From: Tumebacillus amylolyticus
GTDB taxonomy: Bacteria > Bacillota > Bacilli > Tumebacillales > Tumebacillaceae
Length of the DNA: 64,000 nucleotides
Direction: 5' to 3'
Assembly (NCBI RefSeq): GCF_016722965.1
Contig: NZ_JAEQNB010000006.1
Span: 1 to 64,000 of the forward strand
In this document: piece after piece, positions 35,851 through 45,067 of the stretch
Position numbering within the stretch: position 1 is the stretch's first letter
How the letters are laid out: the number at the start of each line of letters is the position of its first letter
The notes under the pieces: model-generated
Databases searched by the model: none
What the model saw: only the letters and a program-made list of their open reading frames with translations
Told to the model about the DNA's origin: nothing
Position numbers and translations under genes: made by a program

Positions 35851-37434
35851 ATGACGACTTTCTCTGAATTGAATCTGAACAAAAAGGTCTACCAAGCCAT
35901 CAGCGACATGGGGTTCGAAGAACCGTCGCCGATCCAAGTCCAATGCATCCCGAAAGTGCTCGAAGGCATCGACGTCATCGGGCAAGCGCAGACCGGTACC
36001 GGCAAGACGGCCGCCTTCGGGATTCCGCTGGTCGAGATGGTCACAACCACCAAGCCTGTACAAGCGCTGATTTTGACACCGACCCGCGAATTGGCGATCC
36101 AAGTTGCAGGCGAGATGCGCAAAATCGCCAAATACAAACGCGTGAAAACCTTGCCGATCTACGGCGGCCAGTCCATCGGTTCGCAGATCCGCGCTCTGCA
36201 ACAGGGCGTGCAAGTCGTCATCGGGACGCCGGGCCGTGTGCTTGACCACTTGCGCCGCGGCACGCTCAAGCTCGACAAACTGCGCGTCGCGGTGTTGGAT
36301 GAAGCAGATGAAATGCTCGACATGGGCTTCATCGAGGACATCGAATCGATCCTCCGCGAGACGCCGTCCGACCGTCAGACATTGCTGTTCTCGGCTACGA
36401 TGCCGCCGGAAGTCAAGCGTCTGTCTGCTCGCTATATGAAGGACCCGGTCAACGTCACGATCAACCGTGGCGAGGTGACTGTCCCGTTGATCGAACAAGT
36501 GTATTACAAAGTGCTGGAACGCACGAAGTTGGAAAGTTTGTGCCGGATCGTCGACAGCGAAGAGGTGGAACTTGGCATCATCTTCTGCCGCACCAAGCGC
36601 GGTGTTGACGAGTTGAGCGATGCGCTGATGTCTCGCGGCTACCTCGCAGACGGCTTGCACGGCGACCTCTCGCAAGCGCAGCGCGACCGCGTCATGCGCA
36701 AGTTCCGCACGAACGACATCCAACTGCTGATCGCAACCGACGTTGCGGCACGCGGGATCGACGTTGAGAACGTCACTCATGTTATCAACTACGACGTCCC
36801 GCAAGACCCGGAATCCTACGTTCACCGCATCGGACGGACCGGTCGCGCCGGGAAAAAGGGCCTCGCCCTCACTTTGGTTACGCCGCCGGAGTTCAAGATG
36901 CTCAAATTGATCGAGAAGGAAACCAAGGGCAAGTTGGTCGCTCGCGAGGTGCCGTCTCTGGCCGACGTCGCCGAGCGCCAAGCCGAGATCTGGCGTGACC
37001 GTCTCGTGCGCACCGTACAGGACGGGAAATTGGCGACCTACCGCGCCATTCTCGCAGGTCTTGTTGACGAGTTCGATCCGATCGACCTCGCGTCTGCAGC
37101 GCTCAAGATTGCCAGCGGCGAAGATTTCGAGCAACCGGAGCCGGACTACAACTTTGGGGAGACGGGCGGTGCACCGGGCATGGTGCGCTTCTTTGTCAAC
37201 ATCGGCCGTTCAGCGAAGGTCGGACCGTCCGACCTCGTTCGCTTCATCTCCGAAGAAGCGGGAATTCCGGGGACCGCGGTCGGCAAGATCGACATCTTCG
37301 AAAAGTTTACGTTTGTCGAGGTGCAGGAAGAGTCGGCACCGTTCGTGTACGAAGCGCTTCGCAAATCCCGTATGAACGGGGCGCGCGTCAACCTCGAACC
37401 GGCACGCCCGCGCGAACGCGCCATTCGCAAGTAA
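35851..37434 (+). CDS. DEAD-box ATP-dependent RNA helicase with DbpA-type RNA-binding domain
   Basis: The 527-residue helicase has the usual motifs: Q motif (FEEPSPIQ), motif I AQTGTGKT (about 47-54), Ia PTRELAIQ, II DEAD, III SAT, V ATDVAARGID and VI HRIGRTGRAG. The last 80 residues (about 438-518; MVRFFVNIGRSAKVGPSDL, in parts) form the RRM-like domain of DbpA/YxiN helicases, which recognises 23S rRNA in the best-studied members. A role in ribosome assembly or cold adaptation is likely. It starts 10 nt after cinA with a poorly spaced GAAGGG, so coupling to cinA translation is possible. A hairpin terminator follows. Confidence 0.93.
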   Translation: MTTFSELNLNKKVYQAISDMGFEEPSPIQVQCIPKVLEGIDVIGQAQTGTGKTAAFGIPLVEMVTTTKPVQALILTPTRELAIQVAGEMRKIAKYKRVKTLPIYGGQSIGSQIRALQQGVQVVIGTPGRVLDHLRRGTLKLDKLRVAVLDEADEMLDMGFIEDIESILRETPSDRQTLLFSATMPPEVKRLSARYMKDPVNVTINRGEVTVPLIEQVYYKVLERTKLESLCRIVDSEEVELGIIFCRTKRGVDELSDALMSRGYLADGLHGDLSQAQRDRVMRKFRTNDIQLLIATDVAARGIDVENVTHVINYDVPQDPESYVHRIGRTGRAGKKGLALTLVTPPEFKMLKLIEKETKGKLVAREVPSLADVAERQAEIWRDRLVRTVQDGKLATYRAILAGLVDEFDPIDLASAALKIASGEDFEQPEPDYNFGETGGAPGMVRFFVNIGRSAKVGPSDLVRFISEEAGIPGTAVGKIDIFEKFTFVEVQEESAPFVYEALRKSRMNGARVNLEPARPRERAIRK

Positions 37435-37452
37435 CACATTTTGACAATACCC

Positions 37453-37493
37453 GAGGGCTGTTGACACTAGTTTATACGTCAACAGCTCTTTTG
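37453..37493 (+). terminator. Rho-independent terminator
   Basis: AGGGCTGTTGAC pairs with GTCAACAGCTCT around a short AT-rich loop, followed by TTTT. It ends the helicase transcript. Confidence 0.85.
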
Positions 37494-37532
37494 TTGAACG
37501 GAATTTGTTGAAAATTGTAAGGAGTTGTAGTC

Positions 37533-38255
37533 ATGACAACGAGCACCTTCAAAGTGATCAGTGATATACATGGATGCGACGAAGAATTTGTGGAGTTGTT
37601 GCGGCTTTCCAACTACAACCCGGACCGTGAGAAGCTGATCTTGCTGGGCGATTATGTGGACCGGGGGCCGGATTCTCGCGGTGTCGTGGAGCGCGTGATG
37701 GGCTTCGTGCGCGAGTACGGCGCGGTGGCGCTGGGAGGCAATCATGAGGAGTTGTTCTTGGAGTGGCTGGCGGCAGGGGAGCGCAGCGCGTTTTATCTGC
37801 GTGAGGTCGTCGGCGGGCGCGAGACGATCGACAGCTATTGCAAGCCGTATGGAGTCTCCGGCTATGAACGGGAAGCCCGTCAATTGATCCAGGAGAAGTA
37901 CGCCGAGCAAGTGGAATTTATGGACAAGTTGCTGGACTTCCATGAGGAGGAAGGCTACATCTTCGTCCACGCAGGCATCGACCCGAAGCAAGCGGATTGG
38001 AAGCAAACGGACAAGAGTTCGTTTCGCTGGATTCGTGACGAATTCCACTTCACGCCGCATCAAGCATCGGGCGTCGTGGTGTTCGGGCACACACCGACGA
38101 CCCGCCTGCATGGAAACGAATCTTGCGGCGACGTCTGGTTTGGCGAGAAGATCATCGGCGTCGACGGCGGCTGTGTGTTCGGGAATCAATTGAACTGCTT
38201 GGAGATCAGTCCCGACGGGCTGAAAACGTACGTCGTGCCACGCATGGGTATGTAA
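37533..38255 (+). CDS. Metallophosphoesterase, serine/threonine protein phosphatase (PPP) family
   Basis: The 240-residue protein carries the PPP signature in full: SDIHG (DxH), LLGDYVDRGPDSRGV (GDxxDRG), GGNHEEL (GNHE), VHAG and GHTPT. This two-metal site hydrolyses phosphate esters, in bacteria often phospho-Ser/Thr or dinucleoside polyphosphates. Length is that of bacterial PrpA/ApaH-like enzymes. AAGGAG lies before the ATG. It is monocistronic or paired with the following beta-propeller gene (52 nt gap). Confidence 0.92.
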   Translation: MTTSTFKVISDIHGCDEEFVELLRLSNYNPDREKLILLGDYVDRGPDSRGVVERVMGFVREYGAVALGGNHEELFLEWLAAGERSAFYLREVVGGRETIDSYCKPYGVSGYEREARQLIQEKYAEQVEFMDKLLDFHEEEGYIFVHAGIDPKQADWKQTDKSSFRWIRDEFHFTPHQASGVVVFGHTPTTRLHGNESCGDVWFGEKIIGVDGGCVFGNQLNCLEISPDGLKTYVVPRMGM

Positions 38256-38307
38256 TGTCCATCGTTGTGTTACCTTACAGGAAAAGACATGGCAAGGAGA
38301 CACAACG

Positions 38308-39324
38308 ATGCGCAAACGTACTGGGCTGCAAGTGGCGGGGATGTTGCTTGGGGCGCTCCTTTGTAGCGGTTTTGGGGACCCCGAACTCACGATGTTGATC
38401 GCCTTCACCGATGGAAACGAAGCTGTGCATCACTACCAATTTCAACCTGAGGCCCAATCTGACAGCGAGTTGGACCGGGTTGTGCAGGGTGGTGGACAAG
38501 TGGCGGTGCTGACAGCGGACGGCAAACGGCTGTACGAAGCAGATCGCGACGCCGACCAGCAACTGCTCGTGGCGGAAGTGGACCTCGGCAACAAGTCGCG
38601 CCGCCAAGTCATCAAACAATTCGCCCGAATCGACAACTTGCGCCTTGACAAAAAGCACGGCAAACTCTACCTGCGTGTCGTTCAGCGTGATCGACAGAAC
38701 GCCCAAATTGCCGCCTACGACCTCAATGAAGCAAAGGTGGAGGTTTGGAGCCCCGACGAGCGTGATGTAAGCGTCCAGAGCTTTGACGTCAACCCGAAAA
38801 CGGGCGACTTGCTGGCGTGGAGCTACTCGTTGCGGGAAGAACAGGTCAAAGTCGACGAAGCGCACCAGATGGAGATGCCGGTTGATTCGCCGCCTTACAA
38901 ACTAACACTCTACAAAGCAGGCGACGCAACCCAAGGGCAGACCGTCAGCGAATCGGACAAGCAAGTACTCGATGTCTCACTGTCATCGGACGGTCAACAT
39001 GCGCTTTATGCCGCCGTGCAGTGGCCGCACGAAGAGCGCATGCGCTACTTCATCCAACATGTCGACTTGACGACGGGCAACACACAGTCCGTCTTGACGG
39101 AACAGGGTGGAGGTCTCACGGAACTCAAACAACCGCAATACGCGCCGGACGGTCGCGGGTTTTACTTCACGGCGGCAAGGCTCGATGAGCCCTTCCACAC
39201 CGACAAGCACGGCTACCAGACTCGTCCTCGCGCGCTCTATCACTACGATTTCAAGACCAAGGCACCGAGCGTCGTGTGGAAACGCGAGGACGGTGTGCTC
39301 AACCAATACCTGCTTCAACGATAA
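38308..39324 (+). CDS. Exported TolB-like beta-propeller protein, function unknown
   Basis: The 338-residue product has a short signal peptide (about 1-22; hydrophobic VAGMLLGALLCSGFG). The mature part shows repeated short strand patterns with DGxxLYxA and YAPDGRGFYFTAA, typical of WD40/TolB-like propellers. The cysteine near residue 19 is not in a standard lipobox (LLC), so lipidation is doubtful. AAGGAG precedes the ATG. It may sense or bind something at the cell surface. No enzymatic motif is seen. Confidence 0.7.
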   Translation: MRKRTGLQVAGMLLGALLCSGFGDPELTMLIAFTDGNEAVHHYQFQPEAQSDSELDRVVQGGGQVAVLTADGKRLYEADRDADQQLLVAEVDLGNKSRRQVIKQFARIDNLRLDKKHGKLYLRVVQRDRQNAQIAAYDLNEAKVEVWSPDERDVSVQSFDVNPKTGDLLAWSYSLREEQVKVDEAHQMEMPVDSPPYKLTLYKAGDATQGQTVSESDKQVLDVSLSSDGQHALYAAVQWPHEERMRYFIQHVDLTTGNTQSVLTEQGGGLTELKQPQYAPDGRGFYFTAARLDEPFHTDKHGYQTRPRALYHYDFKTKAPSVVWKREDGVLNQYLLQR

Positions 39325-39357
39325 AAAAGTCCCGGTGAATACACCGGGACTTTTTTT
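39325..39357 (+). terminator. Rho-independent terminator
   Basis: AAAAGTCCCGGTG and CACCGGGACTTTTTTT flank AATA. It insulates the propeller gene from the recA promoter two bases downstream. Confidence 0.92.
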
Positions 39358-39358
39358 G

Positions 39359-39372
39359 CGAACAAACGTTTG
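39359..39372. promoter_or_regulatory. LexA (DinR) box of recA
   Basis: CGAACAAACGTTTG matches CGAACRNRYGTTYC at 13 of 14 positions. It overlaps the -35 of the recA promoter, so LexA binding would block RNA polymerase, as in Bacillus. Confidence 0.85.
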
Positions 39373-39398
39373 CTTTTTATTTTGAATCATTATATAAT
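39370..39398 (+). promoter_or_regulatory. Sigma-A promoter of recA
   Basis: TTGCTT (39370-39375) and TATAAT (39393-39398) with a 17-bp spacer. Transcription starts near 39405. Confidence 0.8.
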
Positions 39399-39420
39399 GG
39401 GTGCAGGGATTGGAGATACG

Positions 39421-39466
39421 AACTCGAAATACTAGACTGGGAATGGCTAGTGCTTTCGGAGTTTTT
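39421..39466 (+). terminator. Terminator-like hairpin in the recA leader
   Basis: AACTCGAAATACTAG pairs with CTAGTGCTTTCGGAGTT with two small bulges around ACTGGGAATGG, followed by a run of five T. It lies between the recA promoter and the recA start codon, so it would act as a leader attenuator or mRNA-stability element rather than end another gene. Confidence 0.6.
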
Positions 39467-39486
39467 GATAAAGGGGAGTGTAACCA

Positions 39487-40557
39487 TTGGCAAACGATCG
39501 TAAAGCGGCGCTGGACATGGCTCTACGCCAGATCGAAAAGCAATTTGGGAAAGGTTCCGTCATGAAACTTGGCGAGGCGGCGACTTCGATGAACATCGAG
39601 GTAACTTCGTCCGGTTCCTTGGCGTTGGATATTGCGCTTGGCGTCGGCGGGTACCCGCGTGGGCGAATCATCGAAGTGTACGGCCCGGAATCTTCCGGTA
39701 AGACCACTGTCACCCTCCATGCGATTGCAGAAGTGCAACGCGCGGGCGGTCAGGCAGCGTTCATCGATGCAGAGCACGCGCTCGACCCGACGTATGCAGC
39801 GAAACTTGGCGTCAACATCGACGACCTTCTGATTGCACAACCGGACACCGGGGAGCAAGCGCTGGAAATCGCAGAAGCACTCGTTCGCTCGGGCGCTGTC
39901 GACATGATCGTCGTCGACTCCGTTGCAGCACTGGTTCCGAAGGCAGAGATCGAAGGCGAGATGGGGGACACCCACGTGGGTCTGCAAGCTCGTCTCATGT
40001 CGCAGGCGCTGCGTAAGCTCGCCGGCGCGATCAACAAGTCCAAGACCATCGCGATCTTCATCAACCAGATTCGTGAAAAAGTCGGCGTCATGTTCGGGAA
40101 CCCGGAGACCACGACCGGTGGTCGTGCGCTGAAGTTCTACTCCACCGTGCGTCTTGACGTTCGTCGTGCCGAAGCGATCAAGCAAGGCAACGACACCGTC
40201 GGGAACCGTACTCGTATCAAAGTCGTCAAGAACAAAGTCGCTCCGCCGTTCCGTCAAGCGGAAGTTGACATCGTGTTCGGCGAAGGGATCTCCCGTGAAG
40301 GTACCCTCGTTGACATGGGCACCGAGCTGGACATCGTGAACAAGTCCGGTGCTTGGTACTCCTTCGAAGACGAGCGCCTCGGCCAAGGCCGTGAGAACGC
40401 CAAGCAGTTCCTCAAGGACCACCCGCAGATCGCCTTCAAGATCGAATCCAAGATCCGCGAATTCCACAATGTCGGCAAAGCATCCGCTGAAACGTTCAAA
40501 GCAACGGCGGAAGAACTGGCCGACCAAGAGGCGGACGGCGAACTGTTGGAGTTCTAG
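39487..40557 (+). CDS. recA: Recombinase RecA
   Basis: A 356-residue DNA recombinase/LexA co-protease. Walker [10 protein letters not shown] (about 66-74), [10 protein letters not shown], the L1/L2 DNA-binding loops (L2: RIKV and [14 protein letters not shown] region) and an acidic C-terminal tail (EEADGEL-like) are all present. The TTG start at 39487 is fixed by AAAGGGGAG and the typical N terminus ([23 protein letters not shown], in parts). It is controlled by the LexA box at 39359-39372 and possibly by the leader hairpin. recX follows 31 nt downstream. Confidence 0.98.
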   Translation: MANDRKAALDMALRQIEKQFGKGSVMKLGEAATSMNIEVTSSGSLALDIALGVGGYPRGRIIEVYGPESSGKTTVTLHAIAEVQRAGGQAAFIDAEHALDPTYAAKLGVNIDDLLIAQPDTGEQALEIAEALVRSGAVDMIVVDSVAALVPKAEIEGEMGDTHVGLQARLMSQALRKLAGAINKSKTIAIFINQIREKVGVMFGNPETTTGGRALKFYSTVRLDVRRAEAIKQGNDTVGNRTRIKVVKNKVAPPFRQAEVDIVFGEGISREGTLVDMGTELDIVNKSGAWYSFEDERLGQGRENAKQFLKDHPQIAFKIESKIREFHNVGKASAETFKATAEELADQEADGELLEF

Positions 40558-40588
40558 TCCAACAGAGCGCTGATCACGCAGACGACGC

Positions 40589-41410
40589 ATGAACCGTTTT
40601 AACAACCAACGCAACGCACGCGGCAAAAACCGCTCACCGAAGGGCTCCTGGGGTACATCCAGGAGCTCTGACGATTTTGTCGAGGAGGAGCGTCACGACG
40701 AGGACGACGAATCTGAACACAGTTCGGATTCCAGCTCGGAACGCCGCATTCCAAACTTTCGCGACGGTCAACTCACCTCTCTCACCACGCAGAAGGGCAA
40801 TCCGGATCGTCTGAGCCTGTTCTTGGACGAGAAATTCCTGATGGGCATCCGACGGGAAGTTGCCTACCAACACGGTCTGAAAAAGGGCCTCGACGTCACC
40901 GCAGACTTCCTTCGTGAAGTCTGGCGTGACGAAGAGGGCTTCCGCGCCCGTGATCTGGCGGTGAAGTACCTCGGCATGAAGCCGCGCACGCGCAAGCAGA
41001 TGCGCGACTACCTGCTGGGCAAGGAGTATGACGAAACTGTCGCCGAGCGCACCATCGAGTGGCTGGCAGGCTACGGCTACCTGGATGACGGAGAGTATGC
41101 CCGGCAGTGGGTGGAGAACCGCACACGTTTTCGCCCGCGGGGCAAGGCGATGCTGCGCTGGGAATTGCAGCAGAAGGGCGTCACGCGTGACGACATCGAC
41201 GAAGCGATTTCGACGGAATTTGAAGGCGACGTCGAAATCGAAGCAGCCGTGCAACTTTTGCAAAAGAAAGTCGGTCGCAAAACGATTGAATTCTCCTATC
41301 AGGAAAGGCAAAAACTCGCGCAACACTTGGCGCGACGGGGCTTTTCCGGCTCTGTGACCGCTGAGGCGATTCGCCGTTTCCGTCAGCACGCCAATCTTGA
41401 CAATGATTGA
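40589..41410 (+). CDS. recX: Regulatory protein RecX with disordered N-terminal extension
   Basis: The 273-residue protein ends in a standard RecX fold of three-helix repeats (about 95-270; RARDLAVKYLGMKPRTRKQM, LDDGEYARQWVENRTRFRPRGK, RGFSGSVTAEAI). RecX modulates RecA filaments. Residues 1-55 are a Ser/Asp/Glu-rich, probably disordered extension that ordinary RecX proteins of about 150-260 residues lack or have shorter. It is transcribed with recA (31 nt gap). The weak ribosome site before the ATG may mean low expression relative to recA. Confidence 0.9.
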   Translation: MNRFNNQRNARGKNRSPKGSWGTSRSSDDFVEEERHDEDDESEHSSDSSSERRIPNFRDGQLTSLTTQKGNPDRLSLFLDEKFLMGIRREVAYQHGLKKGLDVTADFLREVWRDEEGFRARDLAVKYLGMKPRTRKQMRDYLLGKEYDETVAERTIEWLAGYGYLDDGEYARQWVENRTRFRPRGKAMLRWELQQKGVTRDDIDEAISTEFEGDVEIEAAVQLLQKKVGRKTIEFSYQERQKLAQHLARRGFSGSVTAEAIRRFRQHANLDND

Positions 41411-41425
41411 CACAACATATACAAT
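41397..41425 (+). promoter_or_regulatory. Sigma-A promoter of rny
   Basis: TTGACA (41397-41402) and TACAAT (41420-41425) with a 17-bp spacer. The -35 lies inside the last codons of recX. It leaves a leader of about 105 nt. Confidence 0.75.
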
Positions 41426-41539
41426 TATAACTGCGTATAAACAGCTTGATTCGGTCTCACCCTACTGTAACTTTCGCATACCGAGGACGTGCGTCGCTTG
41501 CTCAGATCATAATAGACTGGCTAGGAGGCGTCACCCTCT

Positions 41540-43081
41540 ATGGATTATTTGGTAATGATCCTATTGTCTCTTATTTTCTTGTTCGTCGGTGGATTTATCG
41601 GGTATCTGGTGCGCCGCAACATCGCAGAAGGCAAGATCGCGACGGCAGAAGCCCAAGCGGTGCAGATCGTGGAGAACGCCGCGAAGGAAGCCGAGGCCAA
41701 GAAAAAAGAAGCAGTACTCGAAGCGAAAGAAGAAGTTCACCGTTTACGTTCCGAAGCTGAAAAGGATATCCGCGAACGTCGCAACGAAGTCCAGCGCCTC
41801 GAGCGCCGTCTGCTCCAAAAAGAGGAGACTCTCGACCGCAAGACCGAAGCGATTGAGAAACGCGGAGAAACCCTCACGAATAAAGAACGTACTATCGAAG
41901 AGATGAAGGAACGCGCTGAGTCGCTCCTTCGTGAACAAGTGGCTGAACTTGAACGTATCTCCGGCCTCAGTCGTGATGACGCGCGTCAGTTGATCCTGAC
42001 CAACGTCGAGAACGAGTGCCGTCATGAAGCAGCGATCATGATGAAGGAGATCGAGAATCAAGCGAAAGACGAAGCTGAGAAAAAGGCGAAGGAAATCATC
42101 GCCACGGCCATTCAGCGTTGTGCAGCCGACCATGTCGCCGAGACCACCGTCTCCGTCGTGGCCCTGCCGAACGACGAGATGAAGGGTCGTATCATCGGTC
42201 GCGAAGGCCGCAACATCCGTGCGCTTGAAACCTTGACAGGCATTGACCTGATCATTGACGACACGCCGGAAGCGGTTATCCTCTCCGGGTTTGACCCGGT
42301 TCGCCGCGAAATCGCGCGTGTGGCACTCGAGAAATTGGTTGCCGACGGCCGTATTCACCCCGCCCGCATCGAGGAAATGGTGGAGAAAGCTCGTCGCGAA
42401 ATCGACGACCGCATCCGCGAAGAAGGCGAGCAGGCAACTTTCGAGACCGGGGTTCATGGCATTCACCCCGACCTGATCAAAGTGTTGGGGCGCCTCAAGT
42501 ACCGTACTTCCTACGGACAGAACGTCCTCAAGCATTCGATCGAAGTCTCGCATCTGGCAGGCCTCATGGCAGCCGAACTGGGACTGGACGTGCAACTTGC
42601 CAAGCGTGCAGGTTTGCTGCATGACATCGGCAAGGCGATCACTCACGAAGTTGAAGGTTCGCATGTGGAGATCGGGGTAGACCTCGCGAAGAAGTACAAG
42701 GAACACCCGATTGTCATAAACGCGATTGGTGCGCATCATGGCGACATCGAATTTACGTCGCCGATCTCGATGCTGGTCGCAGCCGCAGACGCATTGTCCG
42801 CAGCTCGTCCGGGTGCGCGTCGTGAAACGCTTGACATCTACATCAAGCGTTTGGAGAAGCTGGAAGAAATCGCCGAGTCGTTTGACGGCGTGGACAAGTC
42901 ATATGCCATTCAGGCAGGCCGTGAAGTACGTATCATCGTGAAGCCTGAGCAAATCGATGACGCAGAATCGGTACGCGTAGCACGCGAAATATCCAAGAAG
43001 ATCGAGAGTGAACTCGATTACCCTGGACAAATCAAAGTTACGGTCATCCGGGAGACCCGAGCCGTCGAATACGCAAAATAA
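41540..43081 (+). CDS. rny: Ribonuclease Y
   Basis: A 513-residue membrane-anchored endoribonuclease that starts mRNA decay. An N-terminal transmembrane helix (about 4-24), a long Glu/Lys/Arg-rich coiled coil (about 30-190), a KH domain (about 203-270; [15 protein letters not shown]) and an HD domain (about 325-420; [16 protein letters not shown]) follow in the family order. AGGAGG lies ahead of the ATG. Position between recA/recX and ymdB is as in Bacillus. Confidence 0.97.
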   Translation: MDYLVMILLSLIFLFVGGFIGYLVRRNIAEGKIATAEAQAVQIVENAAKEAEAKKKEAVLEAKEEVHRLRSEAEKDIRERRNEVQRLERRLLQKEETLDRKTEAIEKRGETLTNKERTIEEMKERAESLLREQVAELERISGLSRDDARQLILTNVENECRHEAAIMMKEIENQAKDEAEKKAKEIIATAIQRCAADHVAETTVSVVALPNDEMKGRIIGREGRNIRALETLTGIDLIIDDTPEAVILSGFDPVRREIARVALEKLVADGRIHPARIEEMVEKARREIDDRIREEGEQATFETGVHGIHPDLIKVLGRLKYRTSYGQNVLKHSIEVSHLAGLMAAELGLDVQLAKRAGLLHDIGKAITHEVEGSHVEIGVDLAKKYKEHPIVINAIGAHHGDIEFTSPISMLVAAADALSAARPGARRETLDIYIKRLEKLEEIAESFDGVDKSYAIQAGREVRIIVKPEQIDDAESVRVAREISKKIESELDYPGQIKVTVIRETRAVEYAK

Positions 43082-43109
43082 AGTAGCCATCTGGCTGCTT
43101 TATTTTTTT
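43082..43109 (+). terminator. Short hairpin terminator
   Basis: AGTAGCC pairs with GGCTGCT (one G-U pair) around ATCT, followed by TTATTTTTTT. It ends rny. Confidence 0.75.
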
Positions 43110-43202
43110 GGCAGGAGATCGCCTACATTTACCTGCAGGATTTCATCTGTCAAGAGGCGAATAGGTGTCAAGATCGATTTTTTTCTTAAAGGTGTTGATT
43201 CT

Positions 43203-43709
43203 GTGGCAAAACTTCGCTTGAAGGAATCTCCGGGCACGAATCTGCTGATCTCGTTCTTGATTCGATACCCGGAATTGGCATCTCTGCGTTACAACCAAGC
43301 GTCTCAGACGTTGTCGTTTACCGTCTTGATCAAAGACCAAGTGGACGCAGCGCGCCAAACGGAGTTTGTAGATTTTCTGAATGGGTATTATGAAGCATGT
43401 CAGATGGTTGACCCGAAGTTTCCCGCTCTGGGACGGGTCGAATTCTCGATGCAGATGGGCATTACCGTGTTGGTCTATGAACAACCGGTGGACGTACTCA
43501 GCATCGTGGAAGTCCGACTGCTCATGCAATTGTTTGTCGAGTTTTATGGTGATCTGATCGGCGCGGATGCGCTCCCGTTGCAAGATGAGGAGCTCTACGC
43601 CCAAGAAGAGATCATCGAATCGATCCTCGGCCAGAAAGAAACGTGGCGTGGGGAGAAGTCGATTGTCGCGTACCGTGAGGGCGGCCGCGTGTTTGTCTAC
43701 AATAAATAG
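43203..43709 (+). CDS. Conserved-looking soluble protein upstream of ymdB, function unknown
   Basis: The 168-residue protein is acidic, soluble and of mixed alpha/beta character (LSFTVLIKDQVD, MQMGITVLVYEQPVDVLSIVEVRLLMQL in parts). No family is recognised. The GTG at 43203 is preceded by AAAGGTG; an upstream in-frame start within rny was rejected. It lies 18 nt before ymdB, so it probably shares a transcript with it. In B. subtilis ymdB follows rny directly, so this gene is an insertion into the conserved order. Confidence 0.75.
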   Translation: MAKLRLKESPGTNLLISFLIRYPELASLRYNQASQTLSFTVLIKDQVDAARQTEFVDFLNGYYEACQMVDPKFPALGRVEFSMQMGITVLVYEQPVDVLSIVEVRLLMQLFVEFYGDLIGADALPLQDEELYAQEEIIESILGQKETWRGEKSIVAYREGGRVFVYNK

Positions 43710-43727
43710 TTCGGAGGAACACACTAC

Positions 43728-44543
43728 GTGCGGATTTTGTTTTTAGGAGATATCGTCGGACATCCTGGTAAGCAAATGGTGGAAACATGGATGCCGAAAT
43801 TGTTCGATCACTATGAGCCTGACCTCGTCATCGCCAACGCGGAGAACATCGCGCCCAACGGTCGCGGGATCACGCCGCGTCTCGCAGAGGCGCTTTTTGA
43901 TGTGCAAGTGGACATCTTGACCATGGGGAACCATGTGTGGGATCAGAAAGACTCGGTGTCGTACATCGACGGCGACCGCCGGATCGTCCGACCGGCAAAC
44001 TATCCGGTTGGCACACCGGGCCAGCCGTACACCTTGTGCAAAGTCGGCAAGGAGCAAGTTGCCATCATCAACGTTCTCGGCCGCGCTTTCATGGGCGACT
44101 ACGACGACCCGTTCCGTACGATGGATCGGATTCTGGAGGAAATCGGGACGCAGACGAAGCATATCTTTGTCGATGTACACGCCGAAGCCACATCGGAGAA
44201 GTACGCGCTGGGCAATTACCTCGCCGGCCGCGTTTCCGCTGTCGTCGGGACGCATACCCATGTGCAAACGGCAGATGACCGCATCTTGCCGGGCGGCACT
44301 GCGTATCTGACCGATGTCGGCATGTGCGGTCCGTACGATTCGATCATCGGATTCCAGAAGGACCTCGTCCTCCAACGCTTCCTTACCCAGATGCCGACCC
44401 GTTTTGAAGTCGCGCAAGGGGCGGGGCAGTTGCATGGCGTCGTGATCGACTTGAACGATGGAGGTCGCGCAACCAAGATTGAACGGATCTCGATCACGCC
44501 TGACCGTCCGTTTGAGAACTCAACTCCGCTTTTCACTCTTTAA
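43728..44543 (+). CDS. ymdB: Metallophosphoesterase YmdB (TIGR00282 family), cyclic-nucleotide phosphodiesterase
   Basis: A 271-residue phosphodiesterase with the family motifs LFLGDIVGHPG (DxxG start), NAENIAPNGRGI, MGNHVWDQKD, DVHAEATSEK and GTHTHVQTADDRILPGGTAYLTDVGM (in parts). B. subtilis YmdB hydrolyses 2',3'- and 3',5'-cyclic nucleotides and controls the switch between motility and biofilm. Length matches. GGAGGA precedes the GTG start. It lies between rny and spoVS as in Bacillus. Confidence 0.95.
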   Translation: MRILFLGDIVGHPGKQMVETWMPKLFDHYEPDLVIANAENIAPNGRGITPRLAEALFDVQVDILTMGNHVWDQKDSVSYIDGDRRIVRPANYPVGTPGQPYTLCKVGKEQVAIINVLGRAFMGDYDDPFRTMDRILEEIGTQTKHIFVDVHAEATSEKYALGNYLAGRVSAVVGTHTHVQTADDRILPGGTAYLTDVGMCGPYDSIIGFQKDLVLQRFLTQMPTRFEVAQGAGQLHGVVIDLNDGGRATKIERISITPDRPFENSTPLFTL

Positions 44544-44614
44544 AAATTCCATAACACAGTACCCAACCTTAAATGTCTATATGGTCGAATTTTGAGAAAA
44601 TTAGCTTCTTTAGA

Positions 44615-44643
44615 GAAGGAATAATTTTGAATAGGGCGAATAT
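44615..44643 (+). promoter_or_regulatory. Sigma-H type promoter of spoVS
   Basis: GAAGGAATA (44615-44623) and GGCGAATAT (44635-44643), separated by 11 bp, fit the sigma-H consensus RNAGGAWWW-N11/12-RNNGAATWW at every fixed position. spoVS is a sigma-H gene in B. subtilis. Confidence 0.8.
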
Positions 44644-44691
44644 AGATATAGTGTCCTATCGATCCAGACCCTTTTAAGGAGGTACGAACAA

Positions 44692-44952
44692 ATGGATGTA
44701 TTAAAAGTTTCAGCAAAATCCAATCCTAATTCTGTAGCCGGCGCACTTGCGGGAGTCCTTCGTGAGCGAGGGAATGCTGAGATCCAGGCGATCGGGGCGG
44801 GCGCACTGAACCAAGCTGTAAAAGCAGTAGCGATTGCACGAGGGTTCGTTGCACCGAGCGGTGTTGACCTGATCTGCATCCCGGCTTTTACCGATATCAT
44901 GATCGACGGGGAAGAGCGTACGGCCATCAAATTGATCGTCGAACCCCGTTAA
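44692..44952 (+). CDS. spoVS: Stage V sporulation protein S
   Basis: An 86-residue Alba-like protein, almost identical in length and sequence to SpoVS across Bacilli (LKVSAKSNPNSVAGALAGV, IQAIGAGALNQAVKAVAIAR in parts). It acts in spore coat/cortex development and septation. AAGGAGG precedes the ATG. It is expressed from the sigma-H promoter 50 bp upstream and followed by a terminator. Confidence 0.97.
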   Translation: MDVLKVSAKSNPNSVAGALAGVLRERGNAEIQAIGAGALNQAVKAVAIARGFVAPSGVDLICIPAFTDIMIDGEERTAIKLIVEPR

Positions 44953-44988
44953 CCGATACGGCACTCATAACCTCATTTTCAGTGAGCG

Positions 44989-45023
44989 AAGCCTGTTTAT
45001 CCTTAGATAAGCAGGTTTTTTTA
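44989..45023 (+). terminator. Rho-independent terminator
   Basis: AAGCCTGTTTATC pairs with GATAAGCAGGTT around CTTA (one G-U pair), followed by T7. It ends spoVS. Confidence 0.88.
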
Positions 45024-45067
45024 TTCCGCAGAGCGAAAGGTTTTAGGTAGTAAAGGGGAGATGACAG

